64,000 nt of DNA from UBA7672 sp965229115 (GTDB lineage Bacteria; Pseudomonadota; Alphaproteobacteria; Caulobacterales; Hyphomonadaceae): NCBI GenBank assembly GCA_965229115.1, contig CBDDIR010000003.1, forward strand, positions 3,968,001 to 4,032,000, given 5' to 3'. Position numbers and translations under genes: made by a program. Positions 40,259-49,689 of this stretch are shown piece by piece (position 1 is the stretch's first letter; each line of letters starts with the position of its first letter). The notes under the pieces are model-generated. The model did no database searches. It saw only the letters and a list, made by a program, of their open reading frames with translations, and was not told where the DNA came from.

Positions 40259-41473
40259 CTAGAATTGTGCGCGTCGGGCAACAATCACAGTGATCCTCTT
40301 GCCCGACTCAACCTTGATAGTCGGGGCGATCGTTAAGCTCCGATCCACCACGCGATTCGTGACGATACTGGCGGTACGTTGAACACCGTCGTTGATTGCT
40401 TGCTCGATCGGGTCGCGCGCGAAGACGCCAACGCCGCCGTAAGTCAGCTGCGGGTCCTCGGTTGAGGCAACGCCTATGTTGATCATGGTCCCAAGCGCGG
40501 CAGCGCCGAACACGTCCCACCAATGGTTGTCCACTTTGCCTGCGACGCCGGCCGCGCCCGACGGGTCGAGGGCGGCTTCGTCGAGTGCGATTTCGTCGCC
40601 ATTGGGCATGATGATCCGCGACCACAAAATCGCTAAGCGGCTCTGACCATAGCGTGTGCTGGATTTGTAGTCGCCAATAAGACGGGCGCCTTGCGGGATC
40701 AGCAGGATGCGGCCAGTGGCGCTATCGTAAACTGCCTGGGTGATCTGCGCGATCACAGGGCCGGGCATTTCCGAATTGAGCTCGGTAACGAGACTGGCCG
40801 CGATGACAGCGCCGGGGAAGAGGGCGCGCTGCGCGTACGTGTCTGGCGGTTGAGGTGCTTCGGGCGCTTGCCGGATGCGCGTCATTTGATCGAGAGCGGC
40901 GGTAGGCGGTTGCGCAGCGGGAGCAGGCGCCGCTTTCGGTTCTTGGCGAAGAGAGAAGAATAACTGCGAGCGTTCGGCGAGTTGTGCTTCCGCGATGCCG
41001 GGATCGGCTGACGGTTCAGGTGAGTAGGACGGCGTTTTCGACCAATCATCAGCGATCGGTTCCGTGATTGGAGCCGATGTTGACGCAAAGGCGGCTACAT
41101 CGCCGGCGAGGGGTGGCCCCAGAACCGGCGGCTGTGCTGGACTGCGCGTGGCTTGCTGCATTGCTGCCTCTTCATAGGAGACAGGCAAGTTTCGGACGGC
41201 GCCCTGGCCGATTTCGGACCGAGCTGGTGCAGACATCATTGGCTTCGCATCTGCAGGCTTGCGAGAGGGATCTGGCGACAGGCTGCCCGTCGCCAGAACG
41301 AGTATGGTGGCGACGCCACCGCCAGCTGCAATCAAGATGGCTGGTTTATTGAGCCCCTTGGCGCCCGGTCCCTTGATACGGATCTCCGTCAGGGTAGGCG
41401 GCGCAATGGGAGGCTTCGGAGGAACAGGTTCCTCCTGATCGGCCCCCTGAATCGGTGGAGTGCCATCAGCCAC
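40259..41473 (-). CDS. trbI: Conjugal transfer protein TrbI (VirB10-like)
   Basis: 404-residue inner/outer-membrane-spanning component of a type IV secretion channel. Pro-rich N-terminus, one membrane helix (about 42-60: AILIAAGGGVATILVLATG), a Pro-rich periplasmic stretch, then the VirB10 beta-barrel domain with VYDSATGRILLIPQGARLIGDYKSS, RLAILWSRIIMPNGDEIAL and SIVTNRVVDRSLTIAPTI. GTG 41473 with AAGGGAGG upstream is chosen, inside the end of trbG. Last gene of the trb operon. Confidence 0.95.
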   Translation of the reverse strand: MADGTPPIQGADQEEPVPPKPPIAPPTLTEIRIKGPGAKGLNKPAILIAAGGGVATILVLATGSLSPDPSRKPADAKPMMSAPARSEIGQGAVRNLPVSYEEAAMQQATRSPAQPPVLGPPLAGDVAAFASTSAPITEPIADDWSKTPSYSPEPSADPGIAEAQLAERSQLFFSLRQEPKAAPAPAAQPPTAALDQMTRIRQAPEAPQPPDTYAQRALFPGAVIAASLVTELNSEMPGPVIAQITQAVYDSATGRILLIPQGARLIGDYKSSTRYGQSRLAILWSRIIMPNGDEIALDEAALDPSGAAGVAGKVDNHWWDVFGAAALGTMINIGVASTEDPQLTYGGVGVFARDPIEQAINDGVQRTASIVTNRVVDRSLTIAPTIKVESGKRITVIVARRAQF

Positions 41474-42293
41474 GCGCGCCTCCCTTCGCGACAGGCGTCT
41501 GGCGTTCGATGCGGACCGTCTTGGCATTCCAGCCGGTTCCGAGTTTCAGCTCCGCTTTCGTGAAGAGCCGATCGACGACGTAGTAATTGCCTTGAAGCCG
41601 GTAGTTGACGACTTCGAGGCCCTGGTCGCCGATTACGAAGAGCGGCGGAGCTTCCATGGTCCGGATCTTCTCGGGCATCTCGATGAAGACCTGTTGGCCG
41701 TCGTCGAAAGCCGATAGTGGACGCCAGTCCGGCTTGTCGCCATCAATGCGGTAGCGCAGGTTCAGCTTCTCGGGCGTGAAGGCTGGCGCGGTGGCTGCCG
41801 TGGACGCTGGCGCAGGAGCCGGATTGTTCGCCAGCATCATATCCTTCGGATAGCGCCACGATACAGACGCCATTGAAGGCCCAGTCACACTCTTCAACTC
41901 GACATGGTACACGCGGCGGTCCGTCATGATGACAAGATTGGTTGCAAGCGCGGCTGCGTTTGGTTTGACGAGCACATGGGCCTGTCCGGTTGGACCTGCA
42001 CCGGATTGCGCGTCGCCTACGATCCAGCGCGTCGTGTCGCCGGCAGATACCGAGAGTAGTGCTTCGCCGGGTTCAAGCGCTATGTCGGTGATGCGCTGCG
42101 GCGCCGCCTGGATCGCGTAGAGTGCGCCGCGCTCATAAGCAAACTCATGCAGCGCCCCGACGAGGCTGGCGTCTGCAGGACCACGGATCGCGGACTCATT
42201 GGTTTGCGCGACGTTCTTTGCCTTTTGCGCTGTGGCAGGCGTGGCGAAGGGGAGGGCCAGCAGGCTGGCAGCGAGAAGAGTAGAGCATTTCAT
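41466..42293 (-). CDS. trbG: Conjugal transfer protein TrbG (VirB9-like)
   Basis: 275-residue periplasmic/outer-membrane core component. Signal peptide ends near ATAQ; VirB9 pattern follows: GEALLSVSAGDTTRWIVG, GQAHVLVKPNAAALATNLVIMTDRRVYHVELKS and the C-terminal DGQQVFIEMPEKIRTMEAPPLFVIGDQGLEVVNYRL, GNYYVVDRLFTKAELKLG. It binds TrbI and the outer-membrane pore. The start overlaps the trbF stop by four bases. Confidence 0.95.
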   Translation of the reverse strand: MKCSTLLAASLLALPFATPATAQKAKNVAQTNESAIRGPADASLVGALHEFAYERGALYAIQAAPQRITDIALEPGEALLSVSAGDTTRWIVGDAQSGAGPTGQAHVLVKPNAAALATNLVIMTDRRVYHVELKSVTGPSMASVSWRYPKDMMLANNPAPAPASTAATAPAFTPEKLNLRYRIDGDKPDWRPLSAFDDGQQVFIEMPEKIRTMEAPPLFVIGDQGLEVVNYRLQGNYYVVDRLFTKAELKLGTGWNAKTVRIERQTPVAKGGARG

Positions 42294-42988
42294 TGTTGAA
42301 GATCCCGAGACCAGGTGAAGCCATGTACATAGAGGCCGAGCGGGTTCTTGGAGAGCCGCTCGGGTGTTGAGGGTGGATCGATGACAATGGTCGCAACGCC
42401 GGTGTAGCGCTCGACATCGATCAGCGAGCCATTGGCGTAGGTCGACTCGCGCCAGCGTAGCTGGAACGAGGTCGGGCTGGCGCGAACAACGGACAGCACC
42501 TCGACCGAGACCGTTCTTGAGCCGATCTTGGAGAACGGATCGTCATCGACGGCGATCGTGTTGAGGACCTGCGCGCCGCCCTGCGTCGCCCAGTCATACG
42601 CGCGCAGCCAGTTCTGCCGGACGACAATCGGATCAGATGGAAGGCCGCGAACCATTTCGATGAAGCGGGCCAGATGCCAGGAGAGCTGGGCGTCGCTCGG
42701 CTCGTAGGCCGACGTGGCGGGGCCTACGAGCCGCGCTTCGCCATTATCGTTGGCTTCAATCACAAACGGGACGGCAGCTGGGCGAAGGGCAAGTGCGATG
42801 ACACCAGCGGTCAGGGCTGCGGACAATCCCAGCGCGCAGAACGCAGCCGTGCGCCAGGTTTTGGCATGGGCCTGCGCCGAGCCCATCCGATGGTCCCAGA
42901 GCTGCTGAGCTTCGCGATAGGGTGTTTCGGGTTCAGGCGTTCGGGAGAGGCGCGAGGACCGCCCGCCCCAGGATGACACGGAGAACAA
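42290..42988 (-). CDS. trbF: Conjugal transfer protein TrbF (VirB8-like)
   Basis: 232-residue assembly factor: cytosolic TPEPETPYREAQQLWDHRMGSAQAHAKTWR, one membrane helix (about 44-66), then the VirB8-like periplasmic domain with WHLARFIEMVRGLPSDPIVVRQNWLRAYDWATQGG. TTG 42988, preceded by AGAAGGA at the end of trbL, is the best start; GTG 42979 lacks a ribosome site. Order trbL-trbF-trbG-trbI is standard. Confidence 0.93.
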   Translation of the reverse strand: MFSVSSWGGRSSRLSRTPEPETPYREAQQLWDHRMGSAQAHAKTWRTAAFCALGLSAALTAGVIALALRPAAVPFVIEANDNGEARLVGPATSAYEPSDAQLSWHLARFIEMVRGLPSDPIVVRQNWLRAYDWATQGGAQVLNTIAVDDDPFSKIGSRTVSVEVLSVVRASPTSFQLRWRESTYANGSLIDVERYTGVATIVIDPPSTPERLSKNPLGLYVHGFTWSRDLQQ

Positions 42989-42992
42989 GGGC

Positions 42993-44330
42993 TCAGTCCT
43001 TCTGCTTGAGATTGGGGCCTTCGGACGCGCCGCCGCCATCGCCCGAACCGATCGCGTGGGCGGCGACCATCACGCCCTCACGCACCGCCTGCGTCTGGCG
43101 GAAGCGCTTGGCCCATGGCGGCTGTTCCGTAGCGGACTGGCTGCCTGGAGATGTAGATGCACCGGCGGCGGGGGCTGACGTCGATACGGCGCCGGCTGAC
43201 AACGACACGGCTCTTGCGCCCGACGAGGCCTGGGCGCGGAAGTGGCTACTGACGCGGCCTGCAGCCTGACGGACACCGCCCGCGGCAGCCGTGCCCAGTC
43301 CGACAGCTGCATTGAGCGGGGCAGCAGCAGGTCCTGACAGGCTGGTGCGCATCGCGCCGATGGTCGTGGCGGCACGCAAACCGCCACCCGAAGACGCGGC
43401 GCTGTTGGCGGCAGCGCGGCCGGCGCCAATCAGGGCACCACCTACGGCGCGGCCCGCGACCAGTGCGCCGGCGCCCGCTGCCCCGACGCCCATCGTCGTG
43501 CCAACCGCAGCGCCAGCCGAGAGCTGGGGTGCGCCGGAGACGAGGCCGGCAGCGATGCGGGGGCAGAAGATCGCAAGACCCATCAGGGTGAGCGCGCCGA
43601 GTACCACGGCAAAAGCCTGCTCGATGGTTATGTCGGTCGGGTCCAGCGCCTCACGCAGCGTCTGGAACATGGTCGATCCGATGCCGATCACGATCGCAAT
43701 CACCAGCACCTTGATGCCGGACGAGATGACGTTCCCGAGAACACGCTCGGCGAGAAAGGTGGTCTGGCGCCAGAAGGCGAAGGGAACAAGCACGAAGCCC
43801 GCCAGCGTCGTCAGCTTGAACTCGACGATCAGGACGAACAGCTGGATCGCGAGCACGAAGAACGAGGCGATGACGATGATGCCGCCAATCGTAAGGAGAA
43901 TGATCTCCGAGATGTTCGCGAAGAACTCGATCGGGCCCGGCGCAATCTCCCCGATATGATCGAAGATGGGCTGGGAAGCTGACAGACCTTCGGCGGCAAC
44001 GAAGCCTGGCTGCATGAGCGTTTCGGGCCCGAAGCCTGCGGCCGACGCGTTGAGGCCAAGACGCGCGAAACTGTCGAAGACAATCGTCGACAGCATGGCG
44101 AAGTTGCCGAAGATGAAAGCGAACGCGCCGACATAGAGCGTCTTCTTGACCAGGCTCTGGAGGATGTCGGTGTTTGCGCCCCAGGCCCAGAACAGAGCAG
44201 CCAGCGTCACGTCGATGACGATCAGGATGGCGACGAGGGAGGTTACATCGCCGGCAATGAGGCCGAAGCCAGAATCGATGTAGGTGATGAAAGTCGCGAG
44301 AAACCCGTCAATGGCGGAAAAGTCGTTCAT
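42993..44330 (-). CDS. trbL: Conjugal transfer protein TrbL (VirB6-like)
   Basis: 445-residue polytopic inner-membrane channel component. About six helices in residues 25-285, followed by a long low-complexity tail rich in Ala, Gly and Ser ending in Gln/Ser-rich sequence, a usual TrbL feature. Key segment ALFWAWGANTDILQSLVKKTLYVGAFAFIFGNF is family-typical. It lies between trbJ and trbF, with no trbK in between. Confidence 0.93.
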   Translation of the reverse strand: MNDFSAIDGFLATFITYIDSGFGLIAGDVTSLVAILIVIDVTLAALFWAWGANTDILQSLVKKTLYVGAFAFIFGNFAMLSTIVFDSFARLGLNASAAGFGPETLMQPGFVAAEGLSASQPIFDHIGEIAPGPIEFFANISEIILLTIGGIIVIASFFVLAIQLFVLIVEFKLTTLAGFVLVPFAFWRQTTFLAERVLGNVISSGIKVLVIAIVIGIGSTMFQTLREALDPTDITIEQAFAVVLGALTLMGLAIFCPRIAAGLVSGAPQLSAGAAVGTTMGVGAAGAGALVAGRAVGGALIGAGRAAANSAASSGGGLRAATTIGAMRTSLSGPAAAPLNAAVGLGTAAAGGVRQAAGRVSSHFRAQASSGARAVSLSAGAVSTSAPAAGASTSPGSQSATEQPPWAKRFRQTQAVREGVMVAAHAIGSGDGGGASEGPNLKQKD

Positions 44331-44357
44331 GCTTGCGGTCCCCCTCGGCCCTGCTGA

Positions 44358-45092
44358 CTATTGCCAGGGCCGCGCGCCGCTGTGCGCGGTGCGGGCGTTT
44401 CCGAAGAAGTGGTCGTGCTGGGCGCGGGCCTGTGCGCGCACCTCCATCTCGCGCGCCCGCTCAAGTGCGTCAGCGCGCGACTCTGCGACCAGAAGCGATT
44501 GCAGGCGCATCGCCTGCTGAGCCTGGAAGGAGAGCAGCTCGTTGGTTGCCTGCTGAGCGGCGAGGGCGCCGGTCGCGCTGGCGCTTGCCTCGCTGAGCGA
44601 TTGCAGGATGCCGGCTTCGGCGCGCAACTGTTCGGTTACCCGCGCCTGGACGACCAGTGACGTCTGCAGGGCGGAGCGTGCAGCGTCGATCTGGTTGGCG
44701 GCGCTGGCCGCACGCGCGGCCAGGGTTGTCCCCCGGTATTCGCCGGAATAGAGCGAGGTCAGGGCATCACGTGTTGCGTTGACACTGAGCGCCAGACCGC
44801 GCGCCTCATTGATAAGCGTATCCATCTCACGCAGCTGCGCCATGATCTCGGGCGCGAACGTGTCGCCGAGCCGGGTCAGGTTGCGCGCGTCGTTCTCGAG
44901 CTGGCGGATCTGGTTGGTGATCTGTGTCACCTGGTTGTTGACCTGCTGGAGCGCGCGGGCGGCTGTGTTCGCGTTGTGGATTAGGTTGGTGGGGTCGATC
45001 ACCGTCATCTGTGCGAGAGATAGCGGGGTGACGGGTCCGACCGCGGTAAAGCCGAGCAGGATGAAGAACAGGGCTGAATGGCGGCGGGACAT
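44358..45092 (-). CDS. trbJ: Conjugal transfer protein TrbJ (VirB5-like)
   Basis: 244-residue exported pilus-tip/assembly protein. Signal peptide to about SLAQ; the mature part is nearly all helix with TVIDPTNLIHNANTAARALQQVNNQVTQITNQIRQLENDARNLTRL, the hallmark TrbJ N-terminal coiled coil. It may also serve as entry exclusion. The start overlaps the trbE stop (TGATG), so the two are coupled. Confidence 0.93.
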   Translation of the reverse strand: MSRRHSALFFILLGFTAVGPVTPLSLAQMTVIDPTNLIHNANTAARALQQVNNQVTQITNQIRQLENDARNLTRLGDTFAPEIMAQLREMDTLINEARGLALSVNATRDALTSLYSGEYRGTTLAARAASAANQIDAARSALQTSLVVQARVTEQLRAEAGILQSLSEASASATGALAAQQATNELLSFQAQQAMRLQSLLVAESRADALERAREMEVRAQARAQHDHFFGNARTAHSGARPWQ

Positions 45093-47593
45093 CAGACAGT
45101 CTCCAGTGCGCGGGTCTTGGCGTAGGAAGGCGGTTCGGGCCGGTCGAGCGCGTCGAGCACCCAGGCGAGCTGACGGGCGCGGAGAAGGCGACGCCAGAAA
45201 GGCTGGACGTTAGATTGGTTTTCGAGACGTGAGATGAGATCGCGCGTCGCTGGATCCGAAGCTGCGCAGACAGCCAGGGCGACGGGACCAAGCGCCAGTT
45301 CAAAGAGACGACGACCCAGCGGGCTGGCATAATAATAGTCGCGCTTGCGCTGGGCAGTGGCGATGAGGTCGATCTCTGTCTCATTGAGACCGAAGCGCTC
45401 ATAGGCGGTGCGTTGTTGTGGCTCGAAAGCGCGCTCGTTCGGCAGGTAGATCCGCGTCGGGCAGGATTCGATCAGGGTCGGCGCAATATCGCTGTCGGCG
45501 ATGTCGGCCAGCGACTGCGTGGCGAAAACCACAGCAACGTTCTTCTTGCGCAGGGTCTTGAGCCAGTCGCGGATGCGTGCTGCAAACAGGGGCGAGTCAA
45601 GGAACAGCCAGGCCTCATCCAGCACCAGCAGCGTCGGCCGCCCATCGAAACGGGCCTCCAACCTGTCGAACAGATGCAGCAGGGCAGGTGCGGCCGCCTT
45701 GGGCCGGCTCATGATCTCTTCCATTTCGAAGAGAACCGCATCGCCAAGGCTTAGCTTGTCCTGATCGCCATCGAAGATCGCGCCATAGGCGCCGTCCTGG
45801 CAGTAAGGCAGGAGTGCTGACTGCAGCGCGGCATCCTGCACCAGATAGCGCAGGCCCGTCATGTGGTGCTGACCTCGCGGCGCAGAGGCAAGACTCCCAA
45901 GCGCTGACCACAAGAGGTCCTGGATCTCCGGCGAAGGCGTTACGCCCTCCTGAGCAATCAGCGCCATGATCCAGTCGAGCGCGCGCGAGCGGGCAGCGGG
46001 GACGTCAATATCGGCCAGAGGCTGGAAAGGCGCGACGCTTGGCGATCCGAGATCGATTGTTGTCCCGCCCATGCCGAGAATAGCTGCGCGCGAGGAACCG
46101 CCCTTGTCGAAGACGAATACCTGCGCGTCCGGAAAGCGGCGCCACTGCAGGGCGAGGAAGGACAGCAATACGGATTTGCCCGCCCCGGTCGGACCGACGA
46201 CCATTGTGTGGCCGACATCACCGACATGCAGATCGAGCCGGAACGGCGTCGACCCGTTCGTGCGCGCCACCGACAAAGGCGGCGCGTCGAGATGCCGGTT
46301 CCACGGCTCTCCCGCCCAGGCCGTCGAGAGCGGGGCGATATGGGCGAGGTTGAGCGTCGACACCATCGGGTGGCGAACATTGGCCCACGCATGGCCCGCA
46401 AGACTGGACAGCCAGGCTTCGACTGCATTCAGCGTTTCAGCGACGGTGACAAAGCCGCGGGCCGCGATCAGGCGTTCGACGTGTCGTAGCTTCTCGTCAG
46501 CCTCTTCGGATGTTGCCCCCATGACAACGAGCGTGGACGTCAGGAAACCAAACCCGATCAGTTCGGACCCGACCTCCTGAAGCGCCGCGTCAACTTCCTC
46601 GGTCTTGGCGATGGCATCCGGGTTGGAGAAGGTGGCTTGCTCCTTGGTCAACATCTCCTTGACCAGCGCGCCCAGCGATTTGTGTTTCGAGAACCAGAGA
46701 CGCCGCCATTTGGTGAGCTCGCGCTCCGACTCGTCGCGGTCGAGGCAGAGGAACCGCGTCATCCAGCGATAGGTCATCGCGCAGGCATTGAGGTCGTCGA
46801 GGACCCCCGGATGCGTGAAGGGCGGGAAGCCCTTGATGGTCAGGAGCCGCAGGTGGTGGTGTCCCAGCATCGGCGCGACGCCGCCGACCAGGGGGGCGTC
46901 ACACAGCAAGCTGTCGAGAAAGGCAGAGCTGGCGGGCGCACGAACCTCAGTCCGGCGCGGCGAGACGAGTCCCTTGAGGTAGGTTAGCGTCTCGTCATCA
47001 TCGAGCTTGTGGAAATCGGCGACGAGGCCGGCGAACAGACCAAAAGCCTGGTCGATACTCCGCTGGAAAGTTTCAAGCGCATCGCGCGCAACCTGGCCAT
47101 CCAGCGCGGCCTTGTCCTTGAGCGTCCGCCTGGTGGGCTTCTGCGGTTTTGACGTCGCCTTCGCATCGACATTGAAGAAAAATGCGGACGCCTTGCGGCT
47201 CGAGTCTGGGGCAGGGGTCCATTGCAAGGTCAGATGGTGGACCGTCTCGAACTGTGTGCCGGCCTGCTCGAAGGCAGCGGCGCGCTCCGAGTCGATCAGG
47301 CGCGAGAGATCGTCTTCGAAAGCGCCATCGGGATAGTCGTTCAGCTCACGGCGATCAGCTTCAATGTAGATCGCCCAGCCGCGTCCGAGCCTGCGGAACA
47401 CATTGTTGGCGCGGGCCGTGAACGAGACCAGCTCTTCGGGCGTGGATGATCTGACATCCGGACCGCGGAAGCGCGCTGTCGCCTGGAAGGAGCCATCCTT
47501 GTTGAGGATGATCCCCGGTCCAACGAGAATCGCCCATGGCAGGAAGTCTTCCAGCCGGTTGGGGACATGGGTGTAAGGGGCAAAGCTCAGCAT
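45092..47593 (-). CDS. trbE: Conjugal transfer ATPase TrbE (VirB4-like)
   Basis: 833-residue inner-membrane-associated ATPase that energises pilus assembly and substrate transfer. N-terminal CagE/TrbE/VirB domain (about 1-420) and a C-terminal RecA-like motor with Walker A GPTGAGKS at 467-474 and Walker B TLLVLDEAWLFLD, plus arginine-finger-type FATQSLADI. Full length relative to TrbE/VirB4. Between trbD and trbJ as expected. Confidence 0.97.
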   Translation of the reverse strand: MLSFAPYTHVPNRLEDFLPWAILVGPGIILNKDGSFQATARFRGPDVRSSTPEELVSFTARANNVFRRLGRGWAIYIEADRRELNDYPDGAFEDDLSRLIDSERAAAFEQAGTQFETVHHLTLQWTPAPDSSRKASAFFFNVDAKATSKPQKPTRRTLKDKAALDGQVARDALETFQRSIDQAFGLFAGLVADFHKLDDDETLTYLKGLVSPRRTEVRAPASSAFLDSLLCDAPLVGGVAPMLGHHHLRLLTIKGFPPFTHPGVLDDLNACAMTYRWMTRFLCLDRDESERELTKWRRLWFSKHKSLGALVKEMLTKEQATFSNPDAIAKTEEVDAALQEVGSELIGFGFLTSTLVVMGATSEEADEKLRHVERLIAARGFVTVAETLNAVEAWLSSLAGHAWANVRHPMVSTLNLAHIAPLSTAWAGEPWNRHLDAPPLSVARTNGSTPFRLDLHVGDVGHTMVVGPTGAGKSVLLSFLALQWRRFPDAQVFVFDKGGSSRAAILGMGGTTIDLGSPSVAPFQPLADIDVPAARSRALDWIMALIAQEGVTPSPEIQDLLWSALGSLASAPRGQHHMTGLRYLVQDAALQSALLPYCQDGAYGAIFDGDQDKLSLGDAVLFEMEEIMSRPKAAAPALLHLFDRLEARFDGRPTLLVLDEAWLFLDSPLFAARIRDWLKTLRKKNVAVVFATQSLADIADSDIAPTLIESCPTRIYLPNERAFEPQQRTAYERFGLNETEIDLIATAQRKRDYYYASPLGRRLFELALGPVALAVCAASDPATRDLISRLENQSNVQPFWRRLLRARQLAWVLDALDRPEPPSYAKTRALETV

Positions 47594-47607
47594 TAGGCGC
47601 GTCCAGT

Positions 47608-47874
47608 TCAGATTTCCAGTCGGTTCGGAACGCGCATCGCGCGCTTCAGCACGTCCATGACGTCGGCATCTCTGCGGGCGAGGAGGACGCCGATGACGTG
47701 TCCCACGACGCCCAGGATCACCCCCGCGATCGGCGCGCCAGCGAAGGCAACCACCGCCGCCAGCGTGCCGTTGAGGATCGCGTAAGGCCGGGGCGCTCCC
47801 CCCATAAGCAAGGGTTGAGTCAGCGCCTGGCGAACAGGCGCGTAGAATCCCGGAACGTCGTGAGGATCACGCAT
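47608..47874 (-). CDS. trbD: Conjugal transfer protein TrbD (VirB3-like)
   Basis: 88-residue membrane protein with two helices and the VirB3/TrbD pattern VRQALTQPLLMGGAPRPYAILNG near the N-terminus. Associates with TrbE. Position between trbC and trbE confirms the name. Confidence 0.92.
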   Translation of the reverse strand: MRDPHDVPGFYAPVRQALTQPLLMGGAPRPYAILNGTLAAVVAFAGAPIAGVILGVVGHVIGVLLARRDADVMDVLKRAMRVPNRLEI

Positions 47875-47886
47875 CTGGCCGCCCCC

Positions 47887-48228
47887 CTAGTCGATGACCG
47901 CGCCGCCGCCGCCAACGAGCGGCAGGAAGAAGCTGGCAGCCGCAAAGGCGATCGCGAGCCCGAAAAGGATCTGGAGGAGCTTCTTGAACCCTTGGCCGAC
48001 ATCGCCGAAGGCGAGCGTCAGTCCGGTCGCGACGATGATCAGGATCGAGATGACCCGTGCGACAGGTCCCGTGATGGAATCTGCAACCGCGGTGAGGGGT
48101 CCCTCCCACGGCATGGCGCCGCCAGCGCCACCACCGACAGCGGCATGGGCAGCTCCCGTGGCCAGCAGGGCGAGGGTAAGCGCAAGCGATAGACGGACGC
48201 CTGAGCGAAGTGCAGATGATGGCTTCAT
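47887..48228 (-). CDS. trbC: Conjugal pilin TrbC (VirB2-like)
   Basis: 113-residue prepilin. Long signal-type helix at the N-terminus (to about HAAVGG), then two hydrophobic helices (GPVARVISILIIVATGLTLAFG; LFGLAIAFAAASFFLPLVGG). In RP4 such pilins are circularised by a TraF-type peptidase, and a TraF-like gene is encoded at 52975. Start overlaps the trbB stop by four bases. Confidence 0.92.
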   Translation of the reverse strand: MKPSSALRSGVRLSLALTLALLATGAAHAAVGGGAGGAMPWEGPLTAVADSITGPVARVISILIIVATGLTLAFGDVGQGFKKLLQILFGLAIAFAAASFFLPLVGGGGAVID

Positions 48229-49214
48229 GGTTCAACTCCAGTTGAAGATCGATGCGCGTTCCCCCCTCGCGCCTTGGGGTTCTGCGCGTCCGGTGATTTC
48301 GGAGCGTAGATTTCGGTGATGCGGCGGCCTGCGGGGCCGCCGCGCTCGATGAAGACGACAAGGTCGACAGCCTCGGAGATCAGGGCGGTCGGTGGCGTCT
48401 CGCAGACTTCCATCGTCAGTTGTTCGAGGCGTCCAAGAGCAGCACGCGCCGAATTGGCATGCAGCGTCGCGATCCCGCCAGGATGGCCGGTGTTCCACGC
48501 CTTCAGGAGATCGAGGGCTTCGGCCCCCCGGACTTCGCCAACGATGATGCGGTCGGGCCGAAGGCGAAGTGTCGATCGCACGAGGTCGGACAGGGACACG
48601 CTGCCAGGCTGTGTCCGGAGGGCGACCACATCTTCCGCCGCGCACTGGAGTTCGCGCGTGTCCTCCAGGATGACGACACGTTCTCCAAGGCCTGCCACCT
48701 CGTGGAGGAGGGCGTTGGTCAACGTTGTCTTTCCCGATCCCGTCCCGCCCGCAACAATGATGTTAGCATGGGCCGAGATTGCGTGGCGTAGCGCAGCGGC
48801 TTGCTCTTCTGTGACGACGCCGGCCGTAACGTACTCGCTCAGCGTGAACACGCGCCCCGCCGGCTTCCGGATCGCGAAGCAGGGTCCGCGCACAACCGGC
48901 GGCAGGATGCCCTCGAAGCGCTCGCCACGCGGCGGGAGTTCAGCCGATACTATGGGTTTGTCGCGGGTAGCTTCTGCGCCGGTAAGTGTCGCCACCAAGC
49001 GTATGACGCGTTCGATTTCAACAGCATCGAGGTGATGCTCGGTGGGGAGGCGTCCCTTGCCGACCTGCTCGACCCAGAGGCGGCCATCCGGGTTCGCGAT
49101 AACCTCGATCGTGTCAGCGGCGTCGAGCATGGCCGCTACGGACGGTCCCAGCGCGGTCGCCAGCATGGCAAGGCCACGTGCAGGATCGTGCGCGAAGGCG
49201 GCGGATGCGCTCAT
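48225..49214 (-). CDS. trbB: Conjugal transfer ATPase TrbB (VirB11-like)
   Basis: 329-residue hexameric secretion ATPase. Walker A GGTGSGKT at 156-163, followed by VVILEDTRELQC (Asp box), RTQPGSVSLSDLVRSTLRLRPDRIIVGEVRGAEALDLLKAWNTGHPGG (Walker B and His box). First gene of the trb series. The start overlaps the upstream ribbon-helix-helix gene by four bases. Confidence 0.97.
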   Translation of the reverse strand: MSASAAFAHDPARGLAMLATALGPSVAAMLDAADTIEVIANPDGRLWVEQVGKGRLPTEHHLDAVEIERVIRLVATLTGAEATRDKPIVSAELPPRGERFEGILPPVVRGPCFAIRKPAGRVFTLSEYVTAGVVTEEQAAALRHAISAHANIIVAGGTGSGKTTLTNALLHEVAGLGERVVILEDTRELQCAAEDVVALRTQPGSVSLSDLVRSTLRLRPDRIIVGEVRGAEALDLLKAWNTGHPGGIATLHANSARAALGRLEQLTMEVCETPPTALISEAVDLVVFIERGGPAGRRITEIYAPKSPDAQNPKARGGNAHRSSTGVEP

Positions 49215-49684
49215 TCGGCCGCCACTCCTGTCGACTGGGATGTCTTGGACTGGGAGGATGCAGACTGAGTGGCATCGGCGGCATGAGCGCCAGCAAGCGT
49301 CTCCCGCCAGAAGCTTCGGCCATCGGCAAGACGCGTCGTGATGGCTTTCAGGATGTTGCGGAAGCGATCGGCGCCACGGGCGTTGATGGCAGTGAGCTGA
49401 GTTTCTGGGATTTCAGGCGCAACGCTCATTGCAAAGCGGGTTGCGTGCGCAGTGAGCTCGAAATGGCTCTCGACGCCTTTCTCGATGACCCCGAGACGGC
49501 GCATGATCTGTTCGAACCTGCGCATGATCGCTGCATGTTCAACCTCGCGGCCGTGGTCCGACAGGCGCCTGGTGACAGCGTCCTCGATGATGTCGGACAT
49601 GCTGCGGTTTTCGGCGGCGGCATAACGCTTCAGCGTGTCAGCCGTGTCGGGGGTCACATAGACGCTGATCTTGATGCGGGCCAT
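49211..49684 (-). CDS. CopG-type ribbon-helix-helix protein
   Basis: 157 residues. N-terminal ribbon-helix-helix ARIKISVYVTPDTADTLKRYAAAENRSMSDIIEDAVTRRL (about 2-41) then a helical region. In ICE and plasmid tra/trb operons this position between traG and trbB is normally held by a CopG-like gene (often called cpoG), probably a DNA-binding regulator or relaxosome accessory. The Ser/Thr/Gln-rich tail is poorly conserved. Confidence 0.85.
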   Translation of the reverse strand: MARIKISVYVTPDTADTLKRYAAAENRSMSDIIEDAVTRRLSDHGREVEHAAIMRRFEQIMRRLGVIEKGVESHFELTAHATRFAMSVAPEIPETQLTAINARGADRFRNILKAITTRLADGRSFWRETLAGAHAADATQSASSQSKTSQSTGVAAE

Positions 49685-49689
49685 GGCGG